Shown piece by piece: positions 53,011 through 63,096 of a DNA stretch of 64,000 nucleotides. The stretch's first letter is position 1. Each line of letters begins with the position of its first letter. Below the pieces are notes generated by a model. It was not told the origin of the DNA and searched no databases. It was given only the letters and a program-made list of their open reading frames with translations. This DNA is from Psychrobacter immobilis (GTDB taxonomy: Bacteria; Pseudomonadota; Gammaproteobacteria; Pseudomonadales; Moraxellaceae): NCBI RefSeq assembly GCF_904846065.1, contig NZ_CAJGZV010000001.1, forward strand, positions 1,550,001-1,614,000. Direction: 5' to 3'. Both the position numbers and the translations under genes were made by a program.

Positions 53011-53127
53011 TCCTTATCTATTACAGCCCCTTATTTTTTGTATGGACAACCCACTATCTACTTTTAGTACCACTCATAAACAGTGCTACTCATAATTTAT
53101 TAAGACTCATAAAGAGTGCCAACCTAT

Positions 53128-53173
53128 AAAGAAATGCTGGGCAATACTAAATAGTGTTGCCCAGCATTTCTTT
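53128..53173. terminator. Strong hairpin terminator after the M16 gene pair
   Basis: A 17-bp perfect stem (AAAGAAATGCTGGGCAA/TTGCCCAGCATTTCTTT), extendable to 21 pairs, lies seven bases after the stop of the leftward peptidase-like gene. The minus strand has a short T-rich tail. Confidence 0.8.
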
Positions 53174-53179
53174 GTGCGG

Positions 53180-54733
53180 CTATTTATTGGTCTTTTTATC
53201 TTTCCAAGGATTCTCTTGTCCAACGGTGACAATCAGGAAATCATCAGGTTTAAGGGTATCACGCATGGTTTGATTGACTTCTGATAGCTTTACTTGATCA
53301 ACACGTTTGACATAATCAGTCAGATAGCTGTTTGGTAATTGATAAAAATTCATCATCCCAAGTAAGCCATTAATTCCTGCATTGCTCGCAAAACCCATCG
53401 GAAAGCTATTTTTAAGATTGTCCGTCGTTAAGCGCATCTCAGTGCTGGTGATACCTTTTTCTAAAGTGTCATTGATAACGTCTAAGCTGGCATCAATGGC
53501 CGCGCGCGCCTTATCATTGCGCGTTGAAAAACCGATTTGGTATGGTCCTCGTGCCAGCATGGGATTCATAGAGCCTGATATGCCATAAGTGTAGCCCAAG
53601 TTTTGTCTAATCTCAGTCATGAGTCGCGCATTAAAATCACCGCCCGCAAGTACCTCATTACCAACCGCAAAATTGGTTTGCTTCTGCTGAGACTGGGGAT
53701 CGGTGGCACGCTTATCTCCCAATTGTCCCATGAGTACGGTGGTTTGAGTACTTGGAAAGGGGATATGAATGTGCTTTGCTTGGCTCAGTGGTTTTGGTTC
53801 AGGCAGCTCAGTTGCAGGCTGACCCTTCGGTAATTTGCTAGTGATATCTTCAGCCAGTTTTTTTGCTTGCTCTAAGGTTAGATTACCAGTGATGGCAACA
53901 GAGGCATTTGCTGCGACCAAATAGCGGTTTTTGAAATCTATTAGCTGTTGCTTTTCGATAGTAGGAACGCTTTCAAGTGTACCCGCTGATGGATGGGCGT
54001 AAGGATGCTCGCCATACAATGCTTCGCTAAATGCGATGCTAGCAAGGCTGTTGGGATCTTGTTTTTGCTGCTGCAAACCAACCAATAATCGTGCTTTATT
54101 ACGTGCTAGGATGCTGTCGTCAAAAGCGGGTTCGCTGAGCATCTGAGTCATTAAATCAACGGCTGGAAGTAAATGCTTATCATCAGATAAGCTACGTAGC
54201 GAGACAATAAACATGTCTTTATAAGCACTACTGTTTAGATTGATGCCCAAGGTTTCGACAGCACGAGTAAATTCATTTTCGTCTAAGCGTTTAGAGCCTT
54301 GCGTCAACATAGTGGCAGTCATATTAGCAATACCAAAACCTGTGTTACTAATACTGCCATCACGGGCGCTACCAGCGTTAAAACGCAAGTCGATATCGAC
54401 AATCGGTAAGGCTGTTGTTTGTACAAAACGTACGGGAACGCCTGCCTTGGTTTTGAACTGCTGAATCGTTGGGATGGTAACGGTTAACGGTTTATCATCG
54501 TCAAGGCTGGTTAGCTTTGATAATGCAGCAATCGGTGCGCTGGTATCCACTGCCGCAGAGCCACGATATTCTTCAGCACCTGTTGTGTTTGCTTGTGCTG
54601 TCATCGTCAACGTTGTTAGACCTAGCAAGATGCCAACACTAAGATGCGACAGTTTTTGCATGGTGGCGGTTGCTGAGGGTATTGAGCTGCACACTTTTTT
54701 TCTATTTTGCAACAAATCACTATTTTGAGTCAT
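53180..54733 (-). CDS. M16 family protein, non-catalytic partner
   Basis: This 517-residue periplasmic protein has a basic leader and a hydrophobic signal segment (LSVGILLGLTTLTMTAQA). It has the M16 (pitrilysin-like) double-domain fold with ALPIVDIDLRFNAGSARD, but the zinc motif HxxEH is absent. It keeps the C-terminal RQNLGYTYGISGSM motif, which in M16B pairs helps the catalytic partner. The gene lies 69 bases after a gene with HLLEH, so the two probably form a heterodimer. ATG 54733 has AAGAAGAAAACC before it, while 54661 has none. Confidence 0.88.
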   Translation of the reverse strand: MTQNSDLLQNRKKVCSSIPSATATMQKLSHLSVGILLGLTTLTMTAQANTTGAEEYRGSAAVDTSAPIAALSKLTSLDDDKPLTVTIPTIQQFKTKAGVPVRFVQTTALPIVDIDLRFNAGSARDGSISNTGFGIANMTATMLTQGSKRLDENEFTRAVETLGINLNSSAYKDMFIVSLRSLSDDKHLLPAVDLMTQMLSEPAFDDSILARNKARLLVGLQQQKQDPNSLASIAFSEALYGEHPYAHPSAGTLESVPTIEKQQLIDFKNRYLVAANASVAITGNLTLEQAKKLAEDITSKLPKGQPATELPEPKPLSQAKHIHIPFPSTQTTVLMGQLGDKRATDPQSQQKQTNFAVGNEVLAGGDFNARLMTEIRQNLGYTYGISGSMNPMLARGPYQIGFSTRNDKARAAIDASLDVINDTLEKGITSTEMRLTTDNLKNSFPMGFASNAGINGLLGMMNFYQLPNSYLTDYVKRVDQVKLSEVNQTMRDTLKPDDFLIVTVGQENPWKDKKTNK

Positions 54734-54802
54734 GGTTTTCTTCTTATAAATAAGGTCTTTATGATTGGCGCTTGTATCGAATAAAGAGCTAACACGGCAC
54801 GA

Positions 54803-56314
54803 TTATTTCTCTGTCGCTGCTTGGTCTTTAGGTGGGATGACATGCATCACTGTTAAATTGTCCTTTACCAAATATTTTTTGCTAGCAGCTTGTATGTCAG
54901 CAATCGTCACGTTATCGAGTTTGGTTGGCAATTCAGCAAGCAGCGTATCGTCGAGACCGATAGACTGTAATGAGCCAATCATCTGCGCCTGACCTTCCAT
55001 ACTGTCTTGCGCATAGACGAGCCCTGTGACCGTATTGGTTTTGGCACGCTCGATTTCATCGGCAGCGATGGGATCGGTTTTGAGCTTTTCTATTTCAGCC
55101 ATAATGGCTTGTTGTGCTTGCTCTAAGCTGACACCTTCACGTGGAGTCGCTTGTATTAAAAACAGTCCATCGCCACGATCTAGTAAGTCATATGAAGTGC
55201 CCACCGTGGTAAGTAGACCTTGCTCGCGTATCAGTCGACTCTCAAGGCGGGCAGAGAGACCACCGTCTAATACATCTTGAGCCAGTGAGAGCGCATAAGC
55301 TTGTTTTTCATTAGCTGCACCAGCAGTGACGAGACTGGGTACGTTATAACCCATTAACAATACTGGCACTTGTACGGCTTGCTCGGAGTCGACTTTCTGA
55401 TAGCCACGGAAGCCTTTTTGACTGACGGCAGGACGTTTAGGTAGATCGCTTGGTGTTAGCTCACCAAAGTAACGTTTGACTTGAGCCAACACTTCTTGCG
55501 GCTTAACGTCGCCAACGATGACTAACGTTGCATTGTTTGGTGCGTACCATGTTTTATACCAGTCTTTTAAATCTGTAAGGGTAATGGATTCAAGCTCATC
55601 CATCGGACCAATAACGGATTCGCCTTTTGGACTATTCGGGAGTGCCAATAAGCGAAATGACTCATAAGCCTTAGCAAGTGGATTATCATCAGTGCGTTGG
55701 CGGCGCTCCTCCATGACCACTTGGTGCTCTTTGGTAAATTCCTGCTCATTAAAAAGTAGGTTTTTCATACGATCCGCTTCTAGCTCTAATGCCAAAGGAA
55801 AACGGTTGGCAGGGAATAGCTCGTAATAGCCCGTATAGTCGTAGCTGGTAAACGCATTATTGACGCCGCCAAATTTAGCAATCAAGCGCTCATAGTCGTC
55901 GCTCGAAACGTTAGTAGTGCCTTTAAACATCATATGCTCAAGCAAATGCGAGATGCCCCCTTTATCCAGTGGCTCATCTGCTGACCCAACTCGATACCAG
56001 ATTTGAGTCATTACCACAGGTGCGCGATGGTCTTCTTTTACCACTACCTTTAGACCGTTTTCTAATTGATATTCGTGTCGACCTGACATATCCATGGTCA
56101 ATGCTGATGAGGGCTGAATGTTTTGACCTGATTTAGCTGTGTTTAGCTCATCTTTACCCAAGGTATTTTCAATGACTGGCTTCTGAGCAGTCGACAATGT
56201 GTTGGCGTTGATAGTGCTGGTTTGGCAAGCAGCAAGAGTCGTTGCTATTGCTAAGGCACAGGCAAGACGTAGAGAGGCGGTAGGTAAGGGCGACGGTGAT
56301 AAAGGCAGTGGCAT
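54803..56314 (-). CDS. Zinc metallopeptidase, M16 family, predicted lipoprotein
   Basis: This 503-residue protease has a lipobox TTLAAC (C30). Zinc is bound by the inverted motif HLLEH (H123, E126, H127), and E203 in VVMEERRQRTD is 76 residues on, the expected third ligand. The substrate-binding domain follows. Paired with the non-catalytic protein encoded next, it resembles Gram-negative M16B pairs that clear peptides in the periplasm. The pair lies beside ftsY, a position often seen in proteobacteria. The exact substrate is unknown. Confidence 0.92.
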   Translation of the reverse strand: MPLPLSPSPLPTASLRLACALAIATTLAACQTSTINANTLSTAQKPVIENTLGKDELNTAKSGQNIQPSSALTMDMSGRHEYQLENGLKVVVKEDHRAPVVMTQIWYRVGSADEPLDKGGISHLLEHMMFKGTTNVSSDDYERLIAKFGGVNNAFTSYDYTGYYELFPANRFPLALELEADRMKNLLFNEQEFTKEHQVVMEERRQRTDDNPLAKAYESFRLLALPNSPKGESVIGPMDELESITLTDLKDWYKTWYAPNNATLVIVGDVKPQEVLAQVKRYFGELTPSDLPKRPAVSQKGFRGYQKVDSEQAVQVPVLLMGYNVPSLVTAGAANEKQAYALSLAQDVLDGGLSARLESRLIREQGLLTTVGTSYDLLDRGDGLFLIQATPREGVSLEQAQQAIMAEIEKLKTDPIAADEIERAKTNTVTGLVYAQDSMEGQAQMIGSLQSIGLDDTLLAELPTKLDNVTIADIQAASKKYLVKDNLTVMHVIPPKDQAATEK

Positions 56315-56398
56315 GGTATATTCTACTTATATAAAATGGCAACTTGTAAATTGATCAGTGGTTAGATCACTCTAAATACTAGCGATAGATAGCAGGTT

Positions 56399-56563
56399 TT
56401 ATAAAGATTTATGTGCCCCAACCATCACACTGGCTGTTGGCTTAAATTCTTGGGTGGTATTGCATCCTGTCGCAGATAGCACCAGTGTCGCTACTAATAA
56501 AGCTGCGCTGATGCTGATTGCTTTTTTACCGTACGTTTTGTCAGTGTTAGATAGTGATGGCAT
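56399..56563 (-). CDS. Small lipoprotein (54 residues)
   Basis: This frame reads MPSLSNTDKTYGKKAISISA followed by a hydrophobic stretch ending LVLSATGC with C34 as a lipobox cysteine, and a short tail ending HKSL. AGGA lies eight bases before the ATG. It ends 85 bases before the M16 lipoprotein gene on the same strand, so it may be co-transcribed. I do not recognise a family. It resembles small entericidin-like or YgdI-like envelope lipoproteins only in size. Confidence 0.72.
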   Translation of the reverse strand: MPSLSNTDKTYGKKAISISAALLVATLVLSATGCNTTQEFKPTASVMVGAHKSL

Positions 56564-56916
56564 AGATAATTCCTAAAAATGAGGATTGAGTGAGCGATAG
56601 TGAAGTAATTGTTAAGTTTTAGAATAAGGCTTGTTCTACAATAAACTCTGGTAGAGTAGGCGAAGTTTAGCATGTGTAAGGTCAGATTTTTGTTGCCAAA
56701 TCTTAAGCGAAACTTTCTAAAGAGATGGTGTGACTTGCCAGATTTGCAAAAATTGACGATAGGCTATGATGGTAAGGTCTGAGCACAACTCGAATTATGA
56801 TAAACTAGGCTAAAAATTGACTGTCGTGGGTCATGATCCATGACAAAAACATGACGACATACCAACCCATTTAAAATAATCAAATAACTGACCGTGATAA
56901 CTTTTAGGGCAAGCTT
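56564..56916. other. Divergent region before ftsY
   Basis: This holds the start of the small lipoprotein gene on one side and ftsY on the other. No repeat, RNA gene or clear operator was found. Confidence 0.4.
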
Positions 56917-58341
56917 ATGAATAACTCCAATAATAGCAGTCGTGTAATCATTAATCTCGATGGCAATCTTGATGACTTAGATGACGATGATATTACCTTA
57001 CCCAGTCTGCCTTCGCAATCTGTGCCTATTATCGATGAGAAAGAAGATGCAGGCTCTATCCAAGCGCCCAATGATAAAAGCATCGAAGGTCAGCAACAAG
57101 ACAGCAAAATAAACAAAGATGTCTCAAGTGCTGATGCGGCACAAAACATTGCTTTGGGTGCGCCAATTGTGAGGACAGAAGAGCAAAGCACGTCTAAAAA
57201 CGCCTCTGAAAGCTTTATAAGCGCTTCCTCAACTGATAACGATAATAATAAAAATATTGATACTAAGCTTAGCACTATTTCTACTGCCCCAACCATGCCA
57301 TTACAAGAGCAACTTGGGGATAGCCCAAACGTCAGTCCTGCAAGTAGTGCGATACAAGCGACCACTCAGCCAGAAATCGAATCTACAGAGCTGCAAGAAA
57401 ACAAGAAAAAAGGCAGCTGGTTTAACCGCATGAAAACAGGGCTAAGTAAGTCGCGTAAAAATCTTGCCGAAGGTATGGTCAGTATTTTGATCGGTGGCAA
57501 AGAGATTGATGATGAGCTATTGGAAGAAGTTGAAGATCAACTGCTGGTCGCCGATATCGGTGTCAACGCGACCAATCGTATTATCAAAAGTCTGACCGAG
57601 CAGACAGACCGTGGTGATTTGATTTATGCACATTCATTATATAAAGCGTTGCAAACTGAATTGGTTGATATTTTAACCCCAAAAGTCGCACCACTCATTA
57701 TTGATACCAGCAAAAAACCTTTTGTTATCTTGGTCGTAGGCGTTAATGGTGTGGGTAAAACCACGACGATTGGTAAACTTGCCAAGCGCTTACAAGGCGA
57801 AGGCAAATCCGTCATGTTGGCGGCTGGTGATACGTTCCGCGCTGCCGCGACTGAACAGCTACAAATTTGGGGTGAGCGTAATAACATTCCAGTCGTCGCC
57901 CAAGGTCATGGCTCTGACAGCGCCTCTGTTATCTTTGATGCCATGCAGTCTGCCAAAGCAAAAAATATCGATGTATTAATCGCTGATACTGCTGGACGCT
58001 TGCAGAATAAAACCCACCTGATGGCAGAGCTTGAAAAAGTGGTACGCGTCATGCGTAAAGCTGATCCAAGCGCACCGCACGAAGGTATGATTGTGCTTGA
58101 TGCTGGCACGGGTCAAAATGCGATTAATCAAGTAGAACTCTTTAACAAAGTCGTACCATTAACGGGTATCACCATTACCAAACTAGATGGCACTGCGAAA
58201 GGTGGTGTGGTCTTTAATATTGCTGAAACCACGGATGTGCCGATTCGCTATATTGGTGTTGGTGAATCGATCGATGATTTACGTGCCTTTAGTCCAAAAC
58301 AATTTGTCGCCGCCTTATTTGAGACCGATGATAAAGAGTAG
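56917..58341 (+). CDS. ftsY: Signal recognition particle receptor FtsY
   Basis: This 474-residue GTPase docks the signal recognition particle at the membrane. It has a long, acidic, Ser/Asp/Glu-rich A domain (~1-165), then the N domain and the G domain with GVNGVGKTT near 274-282, DTFRAAATEQL, DTAGR, TKLDGTAKGG and GVGESIDDL. The length and layout match FtsY of Gram-negative bacteria with an extended A domain. It is divergent from the small lipoprotein and M16 genes. Confidence 0.97.
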   Translation: MNNSNNSSRVIINLDGNLDDLDDDDITLPSLPSQSVPIIDEKEDAGSIQAPNDKSIEGQQQDSKINKDVSSADAAQNIALGAPIVRTEEQSTSKNASESFISASSTDNDNNKNIDTKLSTISTAPTMPLQEQLGDSPNVSPASSAIQATTQPEIESTELQENKKKGSWFNRMKTGLSKSRKNLAEGMVSILIGGKEIDDELLEEVEDQLLVADIGVNATNRIIKSLTEQTDRGDLIYAHSLYKALQTELVDILTPKVAPLIIDTSKKPFVILVVGVNGVGKTTTIGKLAKRLQGEGKSVMLAAGDTFRAAATEQLQIWGERNNIPVVAQGHGSDSASVIFDAMQSAKAKNIDVLIADTAGRLQNKTHLMAELEKVVRVMRKADPSAPHEGMIVLDAGTGQNAINQVELFNKVVPLTGITITKLDGTAKGGVVFNIAETTDVPIRYIGVGESIDDLRAFSPKQFVAALFETDDKE

Positions 58342-58419
58342 CGCTCGATAGGTCATTTTAATAGATCATTTTAGTCGATTAACGATTTTTGAAAATATCA
58401 TCATTTGAAAGGAAGTATC

Positions 58420-58992
58420 ATGATAGTCACCACAGCCGCTTTTGGGGCACACCAGCTAACGTTAATTGCGAGTGTCAATGAGCATAGTCGTCCTCAGCTG
58501 GTTGAAGTCAACTGGCTGCAAGCGGGTGACTCTTGGCACAGTTCAAAATCTATTCCTAAACTTAAAAAGCATTATGGGCTTGTCGATCAGAGCTTTACGT
58601 TCATCAATGAGGACAGCCTAAGCGAAAATGAAACTGCCCAAGCGCTACTCATAGAGACTATAGCGCAATTAAAATCGTATTTTAAAGGTGATCGTCAGGC
58701 ATTCGATTTGCCATTAGATATAAGCTTAGGAACCAAGTTTCAGCAACGAGTTTGGGAAGCGTTACAAGATATTGGCTATGGCGAAACAATAAGCTACGCG
58801 ACACTGGCACAAAATGTCGCTAGTCCCAAAGGGTTTCGCGCGGTTGCTAATGCTAATAGTAAAAACCCTTTTAGCATTATCGTTCCGTGTCATCGTGTCA
58901 TTGCTAGCGATGGTAAGCTTGGTGGCTATACAGGCGGACTAGATAAGAAAACATACTTGCTAGCTCTCGAAGGTGTCACTTGCAAAACCTAG
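58420..58992 (+). CDS. ogt: Methylated-DNA-[protein]-cysteine S-methyltransferase
   Basis: This 190-residue suicide repair protein takes alkyl groups from O6-alkylguanine. The active-site PCHRV has C157 as the acceptor cysteine, in the context NPFSIIVPCHRVIASDGKLG. GYGETISYATLA contacts the DNA helix. ATG 58420 is used because AAAGGAAG lies before it. The N-terminal domain is longer than in Ada-type C-terminal fragments and matches Ogt. Confidence 0.94.
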   Translation: MIVTTAAFGAHQLTLIASVNEHSRPQLVEVNWLQAGDSWHSSKSIPKLKKHYGLVDQSFTFINEDSLSENETAQALLIETIAQLKSYFKGDRQAFDLPLDISLGTKFQQRVWEALQDIGYGETISYATLAQNVASPKGFRAVANANSKNPFSIIVPCHRVIASDGKLGGYTGGLDKKTYLLALEGVTCKT

Positions 58993-59025
58993 TAGGAGCG
59001 AAGCGTTCGTCACATATTGCTAAAC

Positions 59026-59060
59026 AAAAAAAGCCAAACGTTTTAAACGTTTGGCTTTTT
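59026..59060. terminator. Bidirectional terminator between ogt and yebC
   Basis: A GC-containing palindromic stem (AAAAAGCCAAACG/CGTTTGGCTTTTT) with T-runs on both strands lies between two convergent genes. Confidence 0.92.
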
Positions 59061-59093
59061 GATGTGTGAGACATAAAGGCTTGCTGGATAAAA

Positions 59094-59843
59094 CTATTGC
59101 TCGAGCTGGGTCATTACGTCAGCAGAAAAGTTCACATTGCTATAAACCTCTTGCACATCATCGATATCTTCTAACATATCAATCATTTTCATGACTTTTA
59201 GTGCATCATCGACATTGTCTATTTCAGCACTGGTAGACGGTGCCATGGTCACTTCAGCATTGTCAGAGACCAAACCTGCAGCATTAAGCGCATCTTTAAC
59301 ATGACCGAAATTTTCCCATTCAGTGATGACGAGCAAGCTGTCACCATCATTCTCGATATCAAGCGCGCCTGCATCTAATGCCACTAGCATGACTTCATCT
59401 TCTAGGCTTGTATCATTAAAGATGATTTCACCACGCTTATTAAATAGATAAGCGACCGAGCCAGTAGTACCCAGATTGCCTTCATTTTTGGTAAAGGCGT
59501 GGCGTACTTCACTGACTGTTCGGTTAAGATTGTCAGTCAAGGTTTCGACAAGTACTGCGACGCCGCCGATACCATAGCCTTCATAGCTTACTTCGTCCAT
59601 ATTGTCATTGTCATCACCGCCTGTACCACGAGCTACTGCACGGTTGATGGTGTCTCGTGTCATATTGACAGATAGGGCTTTTTCAATGACAGCACGTAGG
59701 CGCGGATTCTTGTTAGGGTCAGGATCACCTTGCTTGGCAGCAGAGACAATTTCACGAATAATTTTAGTGAATACTTTACCTTTTACCGCATCCTGACGGG
59801 CTTTACGGTGTTTAATATTTGCCCATTTTGAATGGCCTGCCAT
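59094..59843 (-). CDS. yebC: YebC/PmpR family translation-associated regulator
   Basis: This 249-residue protein begins [20 protein letters not shown], the family signature. It continues with the conserved [18 protein letters not shown] region. YebC proteins act in translation of difficult sequences or as transcription factors (PmpR). No ruvC or other Holliday-junction gene lies beside it here. Confidence 0.97.
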   Translation of the reverse strand: MAGHSKWANIKHRKARQDAVKGKVFTKIIREIVSAAKQGDPDPNKNPRLRAVIEKALSVNMTRDTINRAVARGTGGDDNDNMDEVSYEGYGIGGVAVLVETLTDNLNRTVSEVRHAFTKNEGNLGTTGSVAYLFNKRGEIIFNDTSLEDEVMLVALDAGALDIENDGDSLLVITEWENFGHVKDALNAAGLVSDNAEVTMAPSTSAEIDNVDDALKVMKMIDMLEDIDDVQEVYSNVNFSADVMTQLEQ

Positions 59844-60244
59844 ATAACATCCTTAAGTTTTGCGTATTATTTATTGTGCTTAAAACAAGTGTTTAATAAC
59901 AATCTTTTACTATGAGTGTGTCATGAATAAGAGTATTTATACATTTTAAGATTTTTCAATCTGCATGATGACACACCTCAGATCACCTGTTTCTATGATA
60001 TAGCTTGCACTATCTCTTTAAAGTAACAGAGCTACCGACACGTTAACGATTTGTATTTTGTTGAGAGTGCTTTTTTGCTACACTGTGGCAACTTAGTGAT
60101 TGTATTCACATGTGACCTGTGAGCAATATTATAAACCAATTTTATCTATTTTGACTAACTTGGCCTTATCCAGCGTATTTTAAATCATTGGTTGCCATCA
60201 AGCCATTAATTTTATATCGCTACTGACTCGATACTACTGACTAT
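59844..60244. other. Divergent region between yebC and the ion channel gene
   Basis: This holds the yebC promoter on the left and the channel promoter on the right. No repeat, terminator or ORF was recognised. Confidence 0.4.
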
Positions 60245-61075
60245 ATGAAGCAACCGACGGCTGAAGCCATTACCCACCTGCGCAACCGCATTCATATTAT
60301 TATTGAAGGCACAGATACCCGTTTGGGTAAACTTTTTGATATTGTATTATTGATTGCGATTTTGACCAGTGTGGCTGTGGTCATGCTTGACAGTGTGCTA
60401 TACATGCGCCTGCAATATGGCACTATATTCTTCTATGCTGAATGGTTTTTTACCATTTTATTCACGATAGAGTATGCGCTCAGGTTGTTTTCAGCGCCTA
60501 ACCGGGTGCGTTACGTCTTTAGTTTTTTTGGGGTAGTCGATTTATTGTCTGTGCTACCAAGTTACCTAAGCCTTATGTTTGTGGGGGTACAGTATCTATT
60601 AGTGATACGGGTTTTGCGTATTTTACGTGTGTTTCGCGTACTCAAGCTCAAAGCTTATATGCAACAAGCGGGATTTTTGGCCTCGGCGCTTAAAACCAGT
60701 CAGCAAAAAATCACGGTATTCTTTTTGTCGCTGGTATTATTGGTCACGATTTTCGGCTCGATTATTTACGTGGTAGAAGGCCCTGAAAATGGCTTTACCA
60801 GTATTCCGCTGTCTATCTACTGGGCAGTCGTCACCATGACCACGGTCGGTTACGGTGATATGTCACCCAAAACGCCGTTAGGTCAAGCGATTGCGAGCAT
60901 GGTCATGATTACGGGTTATTCGATTATTGCAGTGCCAACGGGGATTTTTACTTCTGAGCTGGCACGTAATATGCGTCCGCAACTCAATCCCGTCACCTGT
61001 CCTAATTGTGGCAAGTTCGGTCATGCCATTGCAGCAGAATTCTGTGATCGTTGTGGACACGCTTTGCATATTTAG
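60245..61075 (+). CDS. Voltage-gated-type potassium channel with C-terminal zinc ribbon
   Basis: This 276-residue six-helix channel has an S4-like helix with regularly spaced arginines (VIRVLRILRVFRVLKL, ~120-135) and the potassium selectivity filter TVGYGD at 200-205. The last ~25 residues carry CPNC (252-255) and CDRC (267-270), a treble-clef-type zinc ribbon in the cytoplasm. Such a tail could sense metal or join subunits. No cyclic-nucleotide or RCK domain is present. The role is unknown beyond K+ conduction. Confidence 0.9.
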   Translation: MKQPTAEAITHLRNRIHIIIEGTDTRLGKLFDIVLLIAILTSVAVVMLDSVLYMRLQYGTIFFYAEWFFTILFTIEYALRLFSAPNRVRYVFSFFGVVDLLSVLPSYLSLMFVGVQYLLVIRVLRILRVFRVLKLKAYMQQAGFLASALKTSQQKITVFFLSLVLLVTIFGSIIYVVEGPENGFTSIPLSIYWAVVTMTTVGYGDMSPKTPLGQAIASMVMITGYSIIAVPTGIFTSELARNMRPQLNPVTCPNCGKFGHAIAAEFCDRCGHALHI

Positions 61076-61123
61076 TAGTGTTTGTGCGTTGTCTGCTTTC
61101 GTAAATATTTATATTTTATATCG

Positions 61124-62425
61124 TTATACATCAATGTATTCACTAACGAGCGGTGATAAGTCAATTTCAACACCGAGGTTGACTAAGTTCCAGTATTGTC
61201 CTGACACTGTGCGATCTAGCATCATGGTGGTTGCAGAAGGTTGGAATTGACCAAAGTACTTCAACGACGTCCGCATTTGAGCAATGACTTCGTGATGAAC
61301 TTGACTTTGACCAAAATCAAAAGCGCCTTGTTGATAAGGTTGAATAGACAGAGGCTTTAGCCCAATGGATAGCCATTTCTCATAAAACTCTCCGGGGATA
61401 TTTTTATCGTCAACACGGCGAATATCAAGAGCGATGAGGTCCTGCTCAAGGGCAGTCACATCTCCTTTAATGGCATGCTTAGCAAAACGGCGGAACAATT
61501 GAACTTCGCTGTCACTATAGCTACGAATACCGCCAAAATCATAAGCCACCACACTGCCATCTTTGCGAAAGGCAAAGTTGCCAGGATGTGGGTCACAGTG
61601 CATACGGTATAAGCCAAATAGTTGTCCTGCGGTAAAGTGGAACAGGCGCTTGGCTATGTGTTGTTTGATATCATTGTCCCAAGTCGCCGCGACGGTTAGG
61701 GTTTCTCCCATCTCTTCTGTTAGGGTTAAAATCCGTTTAGAAGAGTGGCTACTAATGACTTTAGGAATGATAAGACCTTTGTCTTCTGCATGAAATGCGC
61801 CAAACACTCGTAAGTTATGCGCTTCTTTAATATAGTCCAATTCATCATGTAAACTTTGGCGAATCTCGTTGAATAGTTGCTCTTGCAACTGTTTGCTCAT
61901 ATTGAGCACACCCGCGATTTTCAGTGCCATGCGTACTTGTTTGAGATCACTATCACAGTTTTCATCGACATCAGGATATTGAACTTTAACCACCACTTTT
62001 TGACCAGATGGCAAAACGGCTTTATGCACTTGACCGATGGAAGCCGCCGCAAACGGTGTTTCTTCAAATTCGCTAAATAATTCTGCAACAGGCGCTTTAA
62101 GCTCGCGCTCGATTTGTGCACGTATCTGCGCATAGGGCATGGGCGGCGCATCTTTTTGCAGCTTTTCTAATGCTGTCGCCACTTCTGGTGGGAACACGTC
62201 TTTATATTGCGAGGCAATTTGTCCGACTTTCATCACCGCGCCTTTCATTTCACCCAACGTTTCGGCTATCTGAATGCCCACATCTTGCATCAGCTCTGAG
62301 CGTGCTTGCAAACGTTTTTCTTCGTCACTTGAGAGGTGCTTAAATGAGTTTTTAGCTGCTTTGCCGGCAATGCTTGCTGTCATGCCAGCCAATTTCATAA
62401 AGCGCTTTCCAGACGATTTTGCCAT
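61124..62425 (-). CDS. ABC1/UbiB-like atypical kinase
   Basis: This 433-residue protein of the ABC1/ADCK/UbiB family has the KxGQ motif (EMKGAVMKVGQIAS), ATP-site AAASIGQVHKAVLP, VVVKVQYP, the HCDPHPGNF catalytic segment and the DFG-like YDFGGI. It has no C-terminal membrane pair like UbiB, so it may be a soluble relative (ADCK-like) rather than UbiB itself. Family members support ubiquinone synthesis. The gene is convergent with the channel gene. Confidence 0.9.
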   Translation of the reverse strand: MAKSSGKRFMKLAGMTASIAGKAAKNSFKHLSSDEEKRLQARSELMQDVGIQIAETLGEMKGAVMKVGQIASQYKDVFPPEVATALEKLQKDAPPMPYAQIRAQIERELKAPVAELFSEFEETPFAAASIGQVHKAVLPSGQKVVVKVQYPDVDENCDSDLKQVRMALKIAGVLNMSKQLQEQLFNEIRQSLHDELDYIKEAHNLRVFGAFHAEDKGLIIPKVISSHSSKRILTLTEEMGETLTVAATWDNDIKQHIAKRLFHFTAGQLFGLYRMHCDPHPGNFAFRKDGSVVAYDFGGIRSYSDSEVQLFRRFAKHAIKGDVTALEQDLIALDIRRVDDKNIPGEFYEKWLSIGLKPLSIQPYQQGAFDFGQSQVHHEVIAQMRTSLKYFGQFQPSATTMMLDRTVSGQYWNLVNLGVEIDLSPLVSEYIDV

Positions 62426-62559
62426 TCATATCACCATGTAGTGGATTGTTTGCTCAGTCATAATTTTAGTATTTTAGTCAAACAATTGCTGTTTAACTCG
62501 TGTGCTATTGATAAAGTATAGTTATACAATTCATGATTTTCGGTAATCAGGATTAAGCA

Positions 62560-63096
62560 TTAATCGCTGATTGTGACAGAGTAGAGGCTATCAAGCCAGT
62601 AGGACAATGCCATTTGATAACCCAGATGCCCCAAACCACAAATAACACCGACGGCGACATCGCTTAGATAAGAATGATGGCGAAAAGGCTCGCGCGCATG
62701 CACATTGGATAAGTGTACCTCGATAAACGGTTTTTGTGTGGCCAAGAGCGCATCACGTAACGCAACCGAGGTATGAGTAAAGGCGGCTGGGTTAATGATA
62801 ATGGCATCTACTTGCAGCGTGGTATCCGCTAAAAGTCCATGATATTGAATGTCATCTATCAGATTACCTTCATGATTGGATTGTATACATATCAATTCAA
62901 TACCGTACTGAGCTGCACGTGCGATCAGACGTTCCTCGATATCTGCTAGTGTCGTATGACCATAAATCTCAGGTTCGCGCTTACCCAATAAATTCAAATT
63001 GACCCCATTAACGAGCAATAACTTATGAGTGAGTGTTTTATCGGCATTTTGCTTTGAAGGCGTGACGGTTGGTATAGACTGAGAAGGAGAGGTCAT
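62560..63096 (-). CDS. aroQ: Type II 3-dehydroquinate dehydratase
   Basis: This 178-residue shikimate-pathway enzyme has [20 protein letters not shown] with its conserved N and R residues, [31 protein letters not shown] and [20 protein letters not shown]. The tyrosine Y in EIYGHTTL is the catalytic base. The first ~25 residues (Ser/Thr/Pro-rich) extend beyond the usual ~150-residue enzyme. It joins tyrA-aroA, at the other end of the window, in the same pathway. Confidence 0.95.
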   Translation of the reverse strand: MTSPSQSIPTVTPSKQNADKTLTHKLLLVNGVNLNLLGKREPEIYGHTTLADIEERLIARAAQYGIELICIQSNHEGNLIDDIQYHGLLADTTLQVDAIIINPAAFTHTSVALRDALLATQKPFIEVHLSNVHAREPFRHHSYLSDVAVGVICGLGHLGYQMALSYWLDSLYSVTISD

